Made by a program: the position numbers and the translations under genes. The notes beneath the pieces are model-generated. The model had not been told where the DNA came from. It saw nothing but the letters and a program-made list of their open reading frames with translations, and searched no databases. From Eledone cirrhosa (taxonomy: Eukaryota > Mollusca > Cephalopoda > Octopoda > Eledonidae), in assembly GCA_964016885.1 (NCBI GenBank), contig OZ024742.1:123350828-123414827 (forward strand): a stretch of 64,000 bases of DNA, read 5' to 3'. Below are positions 46,125-58,787 of this stretch, piece after piece; position 1 is the stretch's first letter; each line of letters starts with the position of its first letter.

Positions 46125-46350
46125 ATCCCATAACTCCTTATGGAGTCATAGAGGCACCATCAAACAGCCTGTCTAGGGCACTTTTAAAACTGGCGGAGCC
46201 CAACTCTCTCCAGGTCTCAACACAGCTGATTATTTTTATAGAGGAAGAAATTGACCCCAGTACTCGACTGGTACTTTTTTTTATCGACCTCGAAAGGATG
46301 AAAGGTAAAGTTGACCACAGCAGGATTTGAACGCAAAGTGTGCAATGATG
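46125..46350 (-). mobile_element. SINE-like repeat family K, minus copy
   Basis: Minus strand: B-box-like TTCAAATCCTGCTGTGG, CCTTTCGAGGTCGATAAAAA, AGTCGAGTACTGGGGTCAATTTC, then GTTGGGCTCCGCCAG. A second copy lies at 50270-50560 with the same two halves. Confidence 0.65.
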
Positions 46351-47310
46351 GTAAAATGGTGGGGTTTCCATTTAAGGAAAATATTTTGCCGAATTTGACC
46401 AACTACAAATTCTTTGTAAATAATGTGCAAAAATATCTGGAGTGATTATTTGAAACACTGAAACACTGTTTTTCATTATTTACTTCTTCGTTCGTGTTAT
46501 TTATACATTCCCTTGAAAATATTTTCAACAAATGTTTATAATTTGAACTTTTTAATACATATCTCATACACATACACACATGCACACACATACATGCATG
46601 CACACATATACACATTCACATGCATAATTTTTACACTCAAACTTGTTTCCTTGTTAAATATTTCCATTCATTATCATCGTCTTTGCACCGTCTTTTCTGT
46701 GCTTGAGTAGTTTAGACAAGATCTTTTGTAGCAGGGTTTCTACAACTATATACCCTTCATTCCATAATTAGAGTTGCTGAAAGTGTAACACTCAGGTACA
46801 TGTTGTGATAAGCAGAATAATATAAATGTCATAGAGTATAAACATAATAATTTGGTTATAAAGGGTAGACTGAGATTTTGGAGAGAATTTTTTTAAGCAG
46901 AGCATGAAACAACATACAGGCTTTTTCATTGGTTCTAGTATTATATTGATTGGTCTGTAATATCTTAGTTAATATCGCTGTTTTTTAGCCTCAGGTGAAC
47001 CTTGATCAAGCAGATCTGTTATCAAAGATATTCTAGCACTGACCATTCCAACTTTTAAGAGTATAGAGTTTTATCTGATCTAATATGTCCTTTATTGAGA
47101 GAGTTTTGACAGCTATCTCTCAACAGATTGCGTGACCATGTAGAGACTCCTTCATTGTATGGATACATAATGAGTGTGTAAATGTATGAGTAAATGAGTG
47201 TGTGTGTAAATGAGTGTGTGTGTAAGTGGCTATATGTGTATAAATATTGCCTACCGTTGTCTACAGTAAACAGTTGAAAATTCAGAAGGCCTGAGTCTTT
47301 GTTGCATGCA
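46351..47310. other. AT-rich unique DNA
   Basis: No gene. CCTTGATCAAGCAGATCTGT at 46999 is a dispersed phrase also seen in altered form at 8.88, 21.55 and 58.45 kb. Confidence 0.45.
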
Positions 47311-47513
47311 TTATCGTAAGGCGGTGGATTGGCAGTATCGGTAGAGGGTCGGACGCCATGCTTTCCAGCATAGTTACGTCCCTTTACGATCTGAGTTCAA
47401 ATCCCGCCGAGGTTGACTTTGCCTTTCATCCTTACGGGGTCGATAAAATAAAGTACCAGTAATGCACTGGATAATTGCTGGCCTTGTGCCTAAAGTAGAA
47501 ACAATTATCGTAA
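47311..47513 (+). mobile_element. tRNA-derived SINE (type A), full length with target duplication
   Basis: The element (47320-47504) reads GGCGGTGGATTGGCAGTATC, GTTACGTCCCTTTACGATCT, GAGTTCAAATCCCGCCGAGG, TTACGGGGTCGATAAAATAA and ends CTAAAGTAGAAACAA. TTATCGTAA at 47311-47319 and 47505-47513 is a perfect 9-bp target-site duplication. It is the cleanest SINE in the window. Confidence 0.93.
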
Positions 47514-47867
47514 TAAATGTTTGTTTTTGTGAGCTTTTTAGAGGTATGCAACACTGGTATAGAATAGAGCAAATTATCTATACACTAGGAACCAGACCTG
47601 AATACTTGCAACAGAGTGAATTCTGCTAAAGTTGCACAGTGGTCATGTTAAACTGGTAACAAACCCAGGCTAGATAAGAAATGTAGGCCTTCTAAAGCAT
47701 ATATACAGTATCCTCCACCCTTCCATATACACTGCCATGAGGACAGGCTGAAGTAAATGCATCTATTTAAGCCCCCAGTGAAGGTGCTAAATATCTGGAG
47801 TGATTATTTTACAATGAAACTCACATATACATGCCAGCTGTTTTTCTTTGCTTCTTCTTATTTGCCA

Positions 47868-48245
47868 ACTTATTCCTGAGAGGGATGTGGAAGCAGAGTC
47901 CTCAAACATTCCTTCCAATGGGTCCTGTCAGAATCAACCCTCTCCAACAGATCTGGTTGGATTCCCAATTGAGACCAGCCAAGCTCATGGATATTATCCA
48001 ACCATCTTGCTCGGCATCCACCCCTAGGTCTCCTACTGGTTGATTTTGCCTGTAAAATCTGCCCATTGATAATTTCCTGCGATATTCTAACCACATGCCA
48101 ATATTATCAGAGTTGTGATCTCTCTGATCTCTGAACTACATACCCTATCAAGTAACATTACACCAAAGACTCTTCAGAGGGACCTCATTTTGGCCTTTGT
48201 ATTCACGATTGTATTCTTTTGATCATTACCAAAGATTCATAACAG
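47868..48245 (-). pseudogene. Non-LTR retrotransposon C-terminal fragment (family R, best copy)
   Basis: A minus-strand frame (47870-48094) reads SQEIINGQILQ, RRPRGGCRARWLDNIHELGW, DRTHWKECLRTLLPHPSQE and a stop. The RPRGR.R.RW.D.I ... DR..W...L pattern is the usual C-terminal end of LINE reverse transcriptases. Beyond 48094 the similarity continues in other frames to 48245 (AAATCTTTGGTAATGATC in the sense direction), so it is frameshifted. The catalytic domain is missing. Related copies at 32.1 and 39.7 kb have the same orientation. Confidence 0.7.
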
Positions 48246-50265
48246 ATGAAATGGTAAAAAATCATTACGTAATATAGATGTAAAAAAAACAACTAGACTC
48301 TAAATGAGACTTAAAATAATTTAAATATAAAAATACTAAAGCATCAAAAACAAATTCTCCACTCATGAGAATTTCAAAACTGTGCCATCTAAATATTTGC
48401 TGATTGGTTGCCTCATTTTATAAATGGGGTTTGGATTTTTGCTCATTTCTTAGACATAATATGGGGTATATAATTTATATACCCATAATATAGGGTATAT
48501 AATTTATATAATGTCTTTAGAAGTAACAACAGAGTAAAACAACTTGAACCTTTTATAACAGTCAAATCAGGCCAAATGGATTGCCTGTCCCTACACCTGT
48601 TCTGCTGGCCTGACTGTGTGGAAATAAAAATAGATGGAATATACGCTAGTGTGCTGTGAGTAGAATCCATGATTAATGTAGGCTTTCTAGGAAATGACTT
48701 TAATATATGCTGAAGAAAACTTATCCTCATCCTTGGCAAAAGAACAGCTATCTGAAAGTGGTTAACTGCACAACACAAGGTCAACCTAATTATTGTGAGA
48801 AAAAGTCATTAAATTGTAAAATAAAAATACACTTTAATGATTGTATTAATTTAAAGATGATTTAATACATACCATTAAAAAATAGATAATTTTCAAAAAT
48901 TATGGGTGATGATATTTGGCACTTGATTCTCTTATGATTGAAATAAACATTATCTTTTGTTTTTGAAATTATTTTTCTGTTATCTAGAAGATAATTGTTT
49001 ATGACTTCTAGATGTGTCTGTAATTTTGTTTCTCCCAGTAGATTTTCCATACAAACTAAAAACAAAAAAAAACAAAAAAATAAAACTATTGGAAAACAAT
49101 ATATATAATCGGTAAAATTCATTTATTTACCCCCACCATCACCTTACTATAACTTACATTCTTTTATATTTGCCTCAATAAAGATACTATTAAACTAAAA
49201 TAGAGACAATTCCATTTTATAGTTGTTGAGATTTTTTAAAGGAAATTAAGAAAATGGACATTACATTAGTTTACAAATATATATTTCATTTAAAGATGTT
49301 TTAATTAAGTTTTTTTTTCTTCAAATCAAAAATTAAAACAAGAAAAAATACTAAAAAAAAGTAACTGCAATTGACAACAAAAGTATTTAGAAACCATTCA
49401 AATAGTTTTGATGTAAAAATGTAAGTATACATATTCACCATTCCCTGTCACCTCCATTGCTACTGTTGTCTCTTTCTCTCTTTCTTTCTCTCACTCTCCC
49501 CTATTTCTTTTTCACTTCCAACAGTCTCTCTCATTTCACGTCCCTCTCTCTCTCACTTCACATTCCTTTCTCTTTCCTCCTCTCACTTTTCCCTCTTACC
49601 CCCCCCCCCCCATCTCTTGCTTTAAAATTCATTTGTATTTTATGTTTAAATGTTGCTCAAGTGGGGGCAGGCAGATTCGATCATCTTAGTAAACCCCACC
49701 TCAGTCACAGTGGTTGTTTTTTGTATTGCAGCTCACTTAATTTCCTGAAAGTGAGCACTGAATTGTAACAATTTCTTTTGTCATGGCAATTCAATGTTTT
49801 TTGTCCTCCCTGCATCATTTCTTTAGAGTTTCTTTTTATAACTTTTTTAATTTCATTTTGTTTTGTATATGTTATTTTTCGTTTCTGTTGCTCTATGTAA
49901 CTGTATTCTAGTGAAGAGACTATGTGCGTGTACAGTCAGATGAGAGCATTCAATAGTTTGCTTTTTTGGGATTCAAAATACAAGTGAGGAGAGGGACAAT
50001 GAGAGGGAAGGTTGCAATGAAAGAGAGGCAGGCCAAAATGTGTAGAAGAAAGTATAAATAAAACGTAGTTTATAGAGTGAGTAATTATATAAACAAAGTT
50101 AGAAGAGATAGCAAATTGTGAAGTAGAATTGGGAGTTAGTGGGGAAAAACAATAAAGTTAGAGAGAACAATAGGCTTCACTTTATGTACCATTGTAAATG
50201 GGATGGGAATAGGAATATTGAAACAGAAATATTTATACTGAAATAATCATGTAAAATACTTATAT
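48246..50265. other. AT-rich unique DNA
   Basis: No gene. A repeated TAGGGTATATAATTTATATA pair lies at 48461-48509, and a CT-rich stretch with poly-C at 49460-49615. Confidence 0.5.
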
Positions 50266-50269
50266 ATGG

Positions 50270-50560
50270 TATGGTCCTGTAACTCCTAGTGGCATGCAAC
50301 ATTTCTTGGGCATTTAAAGCTTGGCAGAGCCCATCCCCCCCCCCCCCTCCTCTCCAGTTGTAAATACAACAAATGTCTTCCAGAGAAGGATAGAAAATGA
50401 GAGAGAAGAATGAAGAAAAAATTAAGAATTGACCCTAATATTAGACTGGTACTTTTTTTATATGAAACTTGAAAGGACGAAAGGCAAAGTTGACCTCAGT
50501 AGGATTTGAACTCAGAGCAGCTAGGTGGAATGAATACTGCAAACATTCTATCTAATGGTC
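50270..50560 (-). mobile_element. SINE-like repeat family K, second minus copy
   Basis: Minus strand: CTGAGTTCAAATCCTACTGA (B box), CCTTTCGTCCTTTC, AGTCTAATATTAGGGTCAATTC, then poly-G and GATGGGCTCTGCCAAGC, in the same order as 46125-46350. Confidence 0.65.
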
Positions 50561-50659
50561 TATGTACATTATATAGAGTTTATGCCTACTTTGTGTTTAT
50601 ATATATATGAAAGAAGACCTGATCAAATCAGCACCTATCTTCTTTCCCTTTATTTGCTA

Positions 50660-51110
50660 AGTTCACTCTCAACTCTTTTGATTCTATGTTCTGTTTACAC
50701 AGCCAGGATTTATTTTCTAGTTCTTACACAGATTCAGCTATGAGGACCAGCTCATCAGCATATAAAGGTTAAAATGGACAGCCAGTCTTAAACTCCGCTG
50801 ATATGGCCTAGACGACTATAATAAACAGAAGTGGGCTAGGAACTGACCTCTGATGCACTCCTATCTGTACTTTGAATTCCTTACTAAACTCATTTCCTAC
50901 TTTCACTATACTGACAGCTACTCTGTAAATTGCTTGCATTGCTTTCACACTCCACTCTTCTACACCTAGTTTTTTAATGACGATTAGATCAACAAAAGCT
51001 AGATATATGAAGGATTATTCTTAACTAGGAACTTCTCTAGTAGTTGTTTCACTAAAAATAAGGCATGTATGGGGCTCCTGTCTGGCATAAAACCTGACTC
51101 TAAACACTAG
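50660..51110 (-). pseudogene. Decayed RTE-like LINE reverse transcriptase palm
   Basis: Nucleotide similarity to the intact LINE at 42490-42960: GCTATGAGGACCAGCTCATCAGCATATAA is the complement of the YADDL region, with ATGCACTCCTATCTGTACTT and AGATCAACAAAAGCTAG further along. Frameshifts and substitutions throughout. An older member of the 41-44 kb family. Confidence 0.75.
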
Positions 51111-51235
51111 ATAATTTCTAAGTAAAGTATGGTAGTGTGTTCTCTGTTCATGTGAACAAATATCACTACTTGCAATGTTGAAGTGAACTGAAGCAAAAAG
51201 AGGCAAATACACTGACTCACACACAGACATGCACA

Positions 51236-51420
51236 CATATATGTGATGGGCTTCCTTACAGTTTACATCTAAATTTATTCACAAGACATTGATGAACTAA
51301 ACATGATAATAGAATACACTTGCCCAATAAGCCATGCAGTAGGATAAAAACCAAAACCATGTGTCTACAAAGCAAACTTCTCAACCTCACAGTCTAGATG
51401 AAACTTTAACTTTTAACATT
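51236..51420 (-). mobile_element. tRNA-derived SINE (type Lys-like), minus copy
   Basis: Plus-strand GATGGGCTTCCTTACAGTTT...CACTTGCCCAATAAGCCATGCAGTAGGAT matches 63435-63600 (GGGGTTTCCTTACAATTTTC...TACTTGCCCAAGGTGCCAGGCAATAGGAT). In minus orientation it begins with a tRNA-like head and ends GGAAGCCCATC followed by TA/CA repeats. Confidence 0.65.
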
Positions 51421-52325
51421 CTGTAATAATTTAGCAGAAAATATGTAAAAAGAGTTTAGTTAATTTAAATAGTTGTAGTATCTTAACTGTTGGGTAGATT
51501 GTTGTGAAAATTTGCAGTAAACCAAAGTAAAGTCTTTAATTTTTAATGTGATACTTAGTGTTGTTTTGTACTTTTCAATAATGTTTCACTAATGTTGTTT
51601 CATGTGGTACAGGACATTAAAAGTTAATCTCATTTCACAATATCTCTTAGAAGACTGCTGATGATTGGAACAACATCATAAATTTATAGACAAATATCCA
51701 TCAATTGAACTAAAACATAGTTAACCTCTTACCAAAATTAGAAACCACAATAAAATCAGACATTTGCTAAAGTCAAATAAATAGGTTGATGATCAATATT
51801 AATTTTACATCAGCAATTATTAGATACAACTCAAGACAAGTATGTTTGTAACTTGAAATCTTCAGCTGGGATCACAGACATAAAGTATTGGTAATGTAAT
51901 TACTTTATTAAACATTCCTACATTAATGTTTATTGGTTTATTGTGAGAGAATACGAAAAAAATTGGATTAGTCTCAGAAGCCATCTCTATGATAGTTAAG
52001 AGTTAAGTGAGTGAAATCATATTTAAAGTTCAGAACACCAAAAATTGCAAATATATAAAAGATTGTATTCAGTGTTTCGTTTGAAAGCTACAATGAGAAT
52101 AGAACAGTAAATACCACAAATATAGTAACCACGGTGTTTGTAGTTACCTTGCAGTTCTTTATAGGTTCTTATATTTCAGGATAAAATCCCTTCATCAATA
52201 GATTGATAAAAGAAACTCGTTCAGAGGTGTATATTTTTTGTTGTTCTTCAGCTGCCATTATTTTCTCATATTGTTAATATTTACTGTCCAAATCACATTG
52301 TGGTAGCTTTCCAACGAACTACTAT
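51421..52325. other. AT-rich DNA with a decayed hammerhead-like unit
   Basis: At 52174-52198 on the minus strand TTGATGA (C3 changed to T), a 14-nt stem-loop AGGGATTTTATCCT, GAA, ATAT and A. Stem II pairs well (A-T, G-C, G-C, G-T) but stem I does not close. No gene. Confidence 0.4.
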
Positions 52326-52329
52326 ATAT

Positions 52330-52378
52330 CATCATCATCATCATTTTAACGTCTGCTATCCCTGCTAGCAACGATCGG

Positions 52379-52419
<41 letters not shown>

Positions 52420-52505
52420 CACCACTTCCACTGGACCAGTTGGGCAGGGTACTTTTTGTCATGACACCAGCACAGTGGGAGAACAAGTGACATGAGTGTG
52501 TATGC
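52330..52505 (-). mobile_element. RTE-like LINE 3' end fragment
   Basis: (ATC)n at 52330-52343 then TTTTAACGTCTGCTATCCCTGCTAGCAACG; the complement is the CTAGCAGGGATAGCAGACGTTAAA...(GAT)n tail. Interrupted by TA repeats; GTACTTTTTGTCATGACACC further along is the same UTR. Confidence 0.65.
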
Positions 52506-52516
52506 ATATATATATA

Positions 52517-52610
<94 letters not shown>

Positions 52611-53212
52611 ATATATATATATAAATGCCTGTTCTTGAGTGATTTGTGATGATATTTTACTAATAATTTATTCTTTTAATAAACTCTGATGATCCTAGTG
52701 TTTGTAATGATTAACAGCAAATTGTTGAATAAAATAATTTGCTGTTAAATGTACATTCTTATAGTAAAAAACATCTAGTTGGTTTTATCTTGTGTAATGG
52801 TGGCTTCATACACTATTGACTTCACACAGCATCTTTGTTGTAGACTGTAGTCCTTTTTTACTCTGCATGAGCATACCATGTTATCTTTGACTTCATGAGA
52901 GATGTGCAAGAATAGCTGATTTTCATCTAAGAATTTATCTAGGAAAGGGTTTTTGAGGAGAGGACAAAGAATTGTAATGAGTCGAGGGAAGCTGTGTGAA
53001 AAATGACCTGTCTGATCTATGCAAGCATGAAAATGTTGATAATGATGATAATTATATACATAATAGTAATGCCTCAGCATGGCCTCAACCAGAAGACAGG
53101 AACAGTTAAAAGATATCCTCATCATCTTAACATCTGCTTGCAACACCAGTGATTATGATAATTATATATATATGAAGCAGTTCTAGTTCTGTAGAAGCCA
53201 TTTCTTTATTAA

Positions 53213-53244
<32 letters not shown>

Positions 53245-53560
53245 ATGTATACATATCATTGTCATCATCATTTAATATATGCTTTCCCTACATGTATAAT
53301 CTCATATAATCAGTGAATCATACTTATCTCAGTTATCTAGATTCAGAAGTGAATGGTAGATTTATAAATAGAGAAAAATGTATCTACTCTGATTAAGAAT
53401 ATCAACAGTACAGCGCATTGAAAATAAATCAGATGATACCCCATCTAATACCTCAAGAAACTGAATCTGGGATCTAGACCCAAACATGCCAATAGATTTC
53501 AACAAGAACACTCTTATCTACATCATTCTTCTTGCTTTTCTTCATCATCATAATTTATTT
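52506..53560. other. TA arrays and AT-rich unique DNA
   Basis: TA/CATA arrays at 52506-52622 and 53206-53240. No gene; the minus-strand frame at 52775-53146 has no recognisable similarity. Confidence 0.5.
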
Positions 53561-53564
53561 ATCT

Positions 53565-54006
53565 AAGTAGAAAGCTTGCCAAACAATGTGTTGAGAGGAC
53601 AGTTTAGTCATGTCAAGACCATGACAACCTCCTTTGTGTTGGTGATCTACATGATATATGCACCCAGTACATGTAAAATGGTTTATGATAGTAATGGCAT
53701 CCAGGCATAGAAAACTTACCAAACAAAGGTTTGGGAGGGCTTTTATGTTGTGTCAAAGATATGACAGCCTCTCTAAAGTTGGTGATTGACACACTCAGTA
53801 CATGTAAAGTGGTTGGTGATAGGAAGGGCATCCAGCCATAGAAATCTAGCCCCCAAAAAAGGTTGGGAGACCCTTCAGCTGTGTCAAAACATGACAACCT
53901 CTCCTGTGCATACAGGAGAATGTGAGATATAAGAGAGGTGCAGATCTATGCTTCAGTACTGACTTGGCCCTTGCTAACAGATGATGATGATGATGATGAT
54001 GATGAT
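53565..54006 (+). mobile_element. RTE-like LINE 3' UTR with ~120-bp tandem units
   Basis: Three diverged units start near 53570, 53705 and 53830, each with AAACTT(G/A)CCAAACAA-like sequence, CATGACA(A/G)CCTC, TTGGTGAT and a GGCATCCAG.CATAGAAA end. The run closes with GACTTGGCCCTTGCTAACAG and (GAT)n at 53981-54006. No ORF. Confidence 0.7.
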
Positions 54007-55755
54007 GGTAAAGGTGTCCAATTTAGCAGGGTTGATGCAGTATTGGATTGAATGTGTTGCTATATTTGTTCTGGTTCTCCGTACTCTGAATTCAAATCCC
54101 ACTGTGCTCTAGTTTGTATTTCATCCTTTCCCTCTCTCACACACACACATCATGAATGTTCTACTGGGTTATGGATCTGAGAGTTGAGAGTGGGTCCATG
54201 TCTGCTTGAGACTACATCGACATCTAAAGCAATAGCATGATATGCACTAGGAATCTATACTTGTTATCAAGTGACAGCCACAGATAGTTATATATATATA
54301 TTCATTTATGGACTTATCAAAAACAAGTATAACAAAAATAAAAAAAAGTACTAAAGTGATTTTCCACTGCATTGATAGAAATGCTAATACATATTGATGT
54401 TCAGAGATAAGGTTTACAAAAGATAAAGATTTTCCCACCCCTCAAAAAAAACATTTTTAGAATTAAGTTGTAAATTTTTCTTAGACAATCCCGGTTTTCT
54501 GATTTGTAACAGCAGTTGGTATAAAAAGCCATTTTTCTTTCAGTAACAAGTTGTGTAACTGATTTAGTTCTATGAAATTGTTTTATGAAGATATGTCTGC
54601 AATATTAACTATTTCTGTATAGTTGAGAAATCCATTTGCTTTTCATATATATGAAAAATAAAATTGGTTCTACAAACTGTAAATTGACTATATATGAAAA
54701 ATAAACTTCTCATTGGAGAAATATTTTTATTGTACTTTTGTTTCATCAGAAATAACAAGCATAGTGAGACATATATATTTGGTTATGCAGCTGCTATATT
54801 TATACATTAATAACGACAATAATAATAATAGCAGCAGTTATAGAAAAGAACATAATTTAGCAGAAATATATTGAGGTGTATAAGTGCATTGCAGGAGCTA
54901 GAAGACAAATTTAATGGTTCATTGAAAAGATAGCCAGATAGCTAAAGCTGCAAGAATAAATAAAAATGAAAATTCCATTCAATATAGATTATAGAGAATG
55001 TGGAAAAGAATGGAAGAAGCAGAGAGACAGGGAGAGGGAGGTAAAGAGAGGGGGGTATGATAGAGAGAAAGAGAGGCTAAGATAAAAAGAGTGGCATGAT
55101 GAGAAAGATGACAATTGTAGTGTATGAGGACCTAATGTGTACGACAATGAAGTCAAACAATGAATGAAAGAAGTAACAACTTCAGAAGAAAGAACTTCGA
55201 ACAATAGGGGAGAATGGCACTGAAAGATGGGGAAGAAAGAAAATGATAAAAGGAAGGAAGAAAGTAAAAAAGAAAATAGATAGGTAGTGAGGAGATGTGG
55301 TGTGGTATGAAAGCTGGAGAGAGTGGGGAGAAATAAAGAAACAAATATCTAACAAACAAGCAATAGTAGTTGAATTCCATGAAGGTTTAAAAGTTGCATA
55401 GATTAAACTATGATTAAAACTTCTGCTAATGTGAATCAGTCTTCTGCAGTAAAATTAATTAAACTCTTTTATTTATTGTTTAGATAGTTGAATTAATTAA
55501 TAAAGATGAAAGTGAATGCATTTAATTAACTGCCCAATTCTGCTGCACATGCTACTATATATATATATATATATATATATGGGATAACAAGTTATCGTTA
55601 TAGGTAATCCAGTTAGAGGTGATCCGGTTAGAGTACTCCGCATCGTGGATGGTTTTAACGTACGGCTTTGCTTGACTCAACAAGATGTTTCCATAGTTAT
55701 GCAGCGAGTTCGCGGTATTTCTATGCAGGTTATACTTGGAGTAATAATAGTTAAA
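54007..55755. other. AT-rich DNA, no gene
   Basis: SINE B-box remnant at 54080-54125 (CTGAATTCAAATCCCACTG). GA-rich tract 54990-55350. TA tract at 55556-55580, followed by 175 bp (55581-55755) that lead into the inverted-repeat element and may belong to it. Confidence 0.45.
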
Positions 55756-56619
55756 GAAAGAAGAGTAACATGGTTGGCTGTACAATAAGGGCTTTATTTA
55801 AAGTACTGACAATTGTTTCATTGATCAGGTGTGTCTTGAGGTTGCGATCTCCAATACATTGTTTACCACTGGTCAATACATTGTTTACCACATCAGAGCA
55901 CGTAGATATGAAAATAATTCACTCGAGGCAAGACTTATATAGAGGAGTAGCGTAAAACAAAACAATAACATCAATAATAAGATAGCGTATAATTAAAACA
56001 ATAACATCAATAATAAAGCATGTATGGTAAATAGATAGAGAAGTTACAGATGTAAAAAGTGACAAGTAAAATTTAAGATAGGGTACATTAAAAAATAATA
56101 ATAAGAAGAAGAAAATGAGGAAATGGAAAATACAAAGAAATAAAAGAATAAAAGAGTGAGACAGTATAGTTAGAATTAGATTTTAGTAGTTCTTGAGGAA
56201 GTGTTCTTTGGTGCTAACATGAGAGGCCAGATTTGAGATGTAGATAAATTTGTGTGGAGGGTCCGATAAAATGAAATACAATAAAATAGAGATTAATTGA
56301 TGTATACTATTTATGGGTTGACAGGGCATTTGATAAACGTTCGTTGTAGATGTTTTGTTGGTTGTTCTATCTTAATGAGATTGATGGAGAGGGTGGAAGA
56401 AGTGTACAGAGATTTATGTTCCTTTGATCAGTTGGCAGTTTGATAGCTAATAGCGGTGTGAAAGTGTGTATTCTATATGTTTACCAGTGGTAAACAATGT
56501 ATTGGAGATCGATTGACGCAACCTCAAGCGAACTCTAGACACACCTGATCAACGAAACAATTGTTAGTACTTTAAATAAAGCCCTTATTGTACAGCCAAC
56601 CATGTTACTCTTCTTTCTT

Positions 56620-56630
<11 letters not shown>
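55755..56630. mobile_element. Inverted-repeat element with hammerhead-like arms (family O)
   Basis: Left arm 55750-55872 and right arm about 56488-56628 are reverse complements (TTAAAGAAAGAAGAGTAACA at the left tip, GTTACTCTTCTTTCTTTAAC at the right). Each arm, read toward the outside, has CTGATCA, then GAA, the palindrome ACAATTGT and C or T (GAA at 56554-56556; complement at 55817-55819). CTGATGA has G8 changed and no stem II, so it is a reduced form. The 600-bp interior has (ACAATAACATCAATAATAA)-type repeats and no ORF. Confidence 0.65.
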
Positions 56631-56659
<29 letters not shown>

Positions 56660-56663
<4 letters not shown>

Positions 56664-57235
56664 CGGAGTAGGTAGACCCAGAAAAACCCGGGACAATCTG
56701 AAAAATTCCGACCTTACACACTTGCACTTCTCTAAGACAATGTCACTGGACCAATATCTTTGGCGCTATGCAGTAATACAGAAGACCCGCCTTGTCTATG
56801 TACAAAGCGAAACCTACAATCAGTAGCCACCTCTTAACCAAATATACACCCCAATCCACTACCCCTACCCTATCCTCCCACTCCCACCAACACCACCCTC
56901 TCTCTGTAAAGTTCGTACCACAACATCCAGTCCAAATAAATGAGATAATGCGATCGAGATCGTGTAGGTGTCACGACAAAAAAAAAAAAACTACTCACAG
57001 TCCACGCTGTAATGTGGTCGTGTAGGTAACACGGTAAAAAGTTCCCAGTTCCACACTGTAAATGTGGTTGGTGTTAGGAAGGGCATTCAGCCGTAGAAAG
57101 CCTGCCAGATAGTCCTATATGAGCGAGACACGGTCACCCGACCAACCTTGACTCAAGTGGCACAACTCCCGTCTAACCCATGCTGGCGTGGAAGATGGAC
57201 GTTAAACAATGATGATGATGATGATAATGATATAT
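56660..57235 (+). pseudogene. RTE-like LINE, 3' end copy
   Basis: Starts next to TA repeats with the codons for GRPRKTRDNLKNSDLTHLHFSKTMSLDQYL-like text (seen with the 41.7 kb copy as GRPRKTWDELI), followed by a stop, C-rich 3' UTR (CCACTACCCCTACCCTATCC), GTAAATGTGGTTGGTGTTAGG, CCCATGCTGGCGTGGAAGAT and (GAT)n at 57209-57224. A 5'-truncated copy of the same family as the 41-44 kb LINE. Confidence 0.8.
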
Positions 57236-58785
57236 TTTATATATATATATTCATCCGAACCAAATTCCTATTCTGTTTTTCTAATGGTTTTCCCTAATAA
57301 ACTAGTGTACATATGATTCAAACAAATTTAGAAATTCTATGTTCCTAAAAAATCTAACTGAAAATGTTTCATAAATACTACATAGTAGATATAAATCATA
57401 TTTCGCTCAGGTGATAATAGAATACAATTTCAGTGACAGCCTATTGAGAAAGACATAACCTAATGCCAATAACATTTGTTTAAATATATTTGAAAGCTAA
57501 TGCTTGACTACATTTTAATGAGATATTCAAATTCATCTACAAATGTAAAAATCAAAAGCAATTATATTTTTTATCATTTATTTAAATAATTTTGTTCAAG
57601 ACAGTTAACACAAGAGCAGATGCAAAGATGTAAGTATTGTATTCCTGCTGCTTTTCATTCTTTGTGTTTTCAATCATATTATTTAGTCTGATCTTTCATG
57701 TCAGGAGTTGTGACTGGTAGATAGTATCAGCAATGGAATGGCCAATGGAAACATTATTTCCTTGGTCCAATTTGACGAGGTCCACCCCATTCAGTACACA
57801 AATAATGTCTGGGATCTTGTCAATCGATTTACTACTAGCTCTACTGTTAACTTCATTATTTGCAGGCTCTCATAATTCTTTTCATGATTCTTATTAAATA
57901 GACCCCTACACCAGTTCTACTATGCATCCTGCCACAGCATTCCAGCTTGATTCATCATAATATACTACTCTCACTTATTTATTCTGGTACTCTGAATTCT
58001 GAGTTCAAATCCTACCAAGGTCAACTTCAAATTTCAACATCTTGAGATTGATAAAGTATCATTCAAAGGTAGTAGATTGGGAAAATTATTAGAGCATTGA
58101 ATGGTATGACTTGAGTGACTGATCTGAGTTTAAACCTTGCTTCCTGTCACCAGAAAAATAATTATAAGACAGGACTGAGGCCTCAATTTTTAAAACCCAC
58201 AAGAAATCTCATTTGAAAGCAACAAATACTACCTATTCAAAACCACAACCTATCAATCTTCACAGTGCTAAACATTGACAAATTTCTCTGCTTTTGCCTT
58301 ACCTTAACTTTTGAAGGACAGCCTACCTCGACAAGGTTGCTTAAACTGCTGAAAATAGCAACCAAATATCAATCAATTGACATTGCCTATTGTATTTCTT
58401 GGTACTCATAAATATATAGGATGTGCTTGGCTGGCATGCTTTCAATAACGGATCTGCTCGATCAAGTCTGACTGGGGCTAAACAATGGAAAATATCCTTT
58501 TTTATGAAATTTTTTTATTAAAGGAAACAATATTTAATTTGGTCAATAGAAAGACAAATAGAAACATTGTTTCCTTGGTTCGATTTGATGAGTTCCACCC
58601 TGCTCGATGAGCAAATGAGGTTTGAGATCTTATCGATCGAACTCTATCTCTATTAAACTTTCTAAGTTTGCTACTTTTGAATACTATTGTGCATATAGAC
58701 AAACAGGAAAGGAAAACTTTGTTTCTAGAAGATGCATAGAAGTAGTCATGGGGACAAGTGGCACTGATATAAACCACTTCAAGTC
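57236..58785. other. AT-rich DNA with SINE remnants
   Basis: TCAGGAGTTGTGACTGGTAG near 57702 resembles the 7.45 kb SINE body. CTGAGTTCAAATCCTACCAA at 57999 is a B-box remnant. No gene. Confidence 0.45.
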
Positions 58786-58787
58786 AT

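Noticed and set aside
54735..54760. CTGATGA on the minus strand near 54.75 kb
   Set aside because: No GAA at a usable distance and no pairing stems; treated as a chance match or fully decayed.
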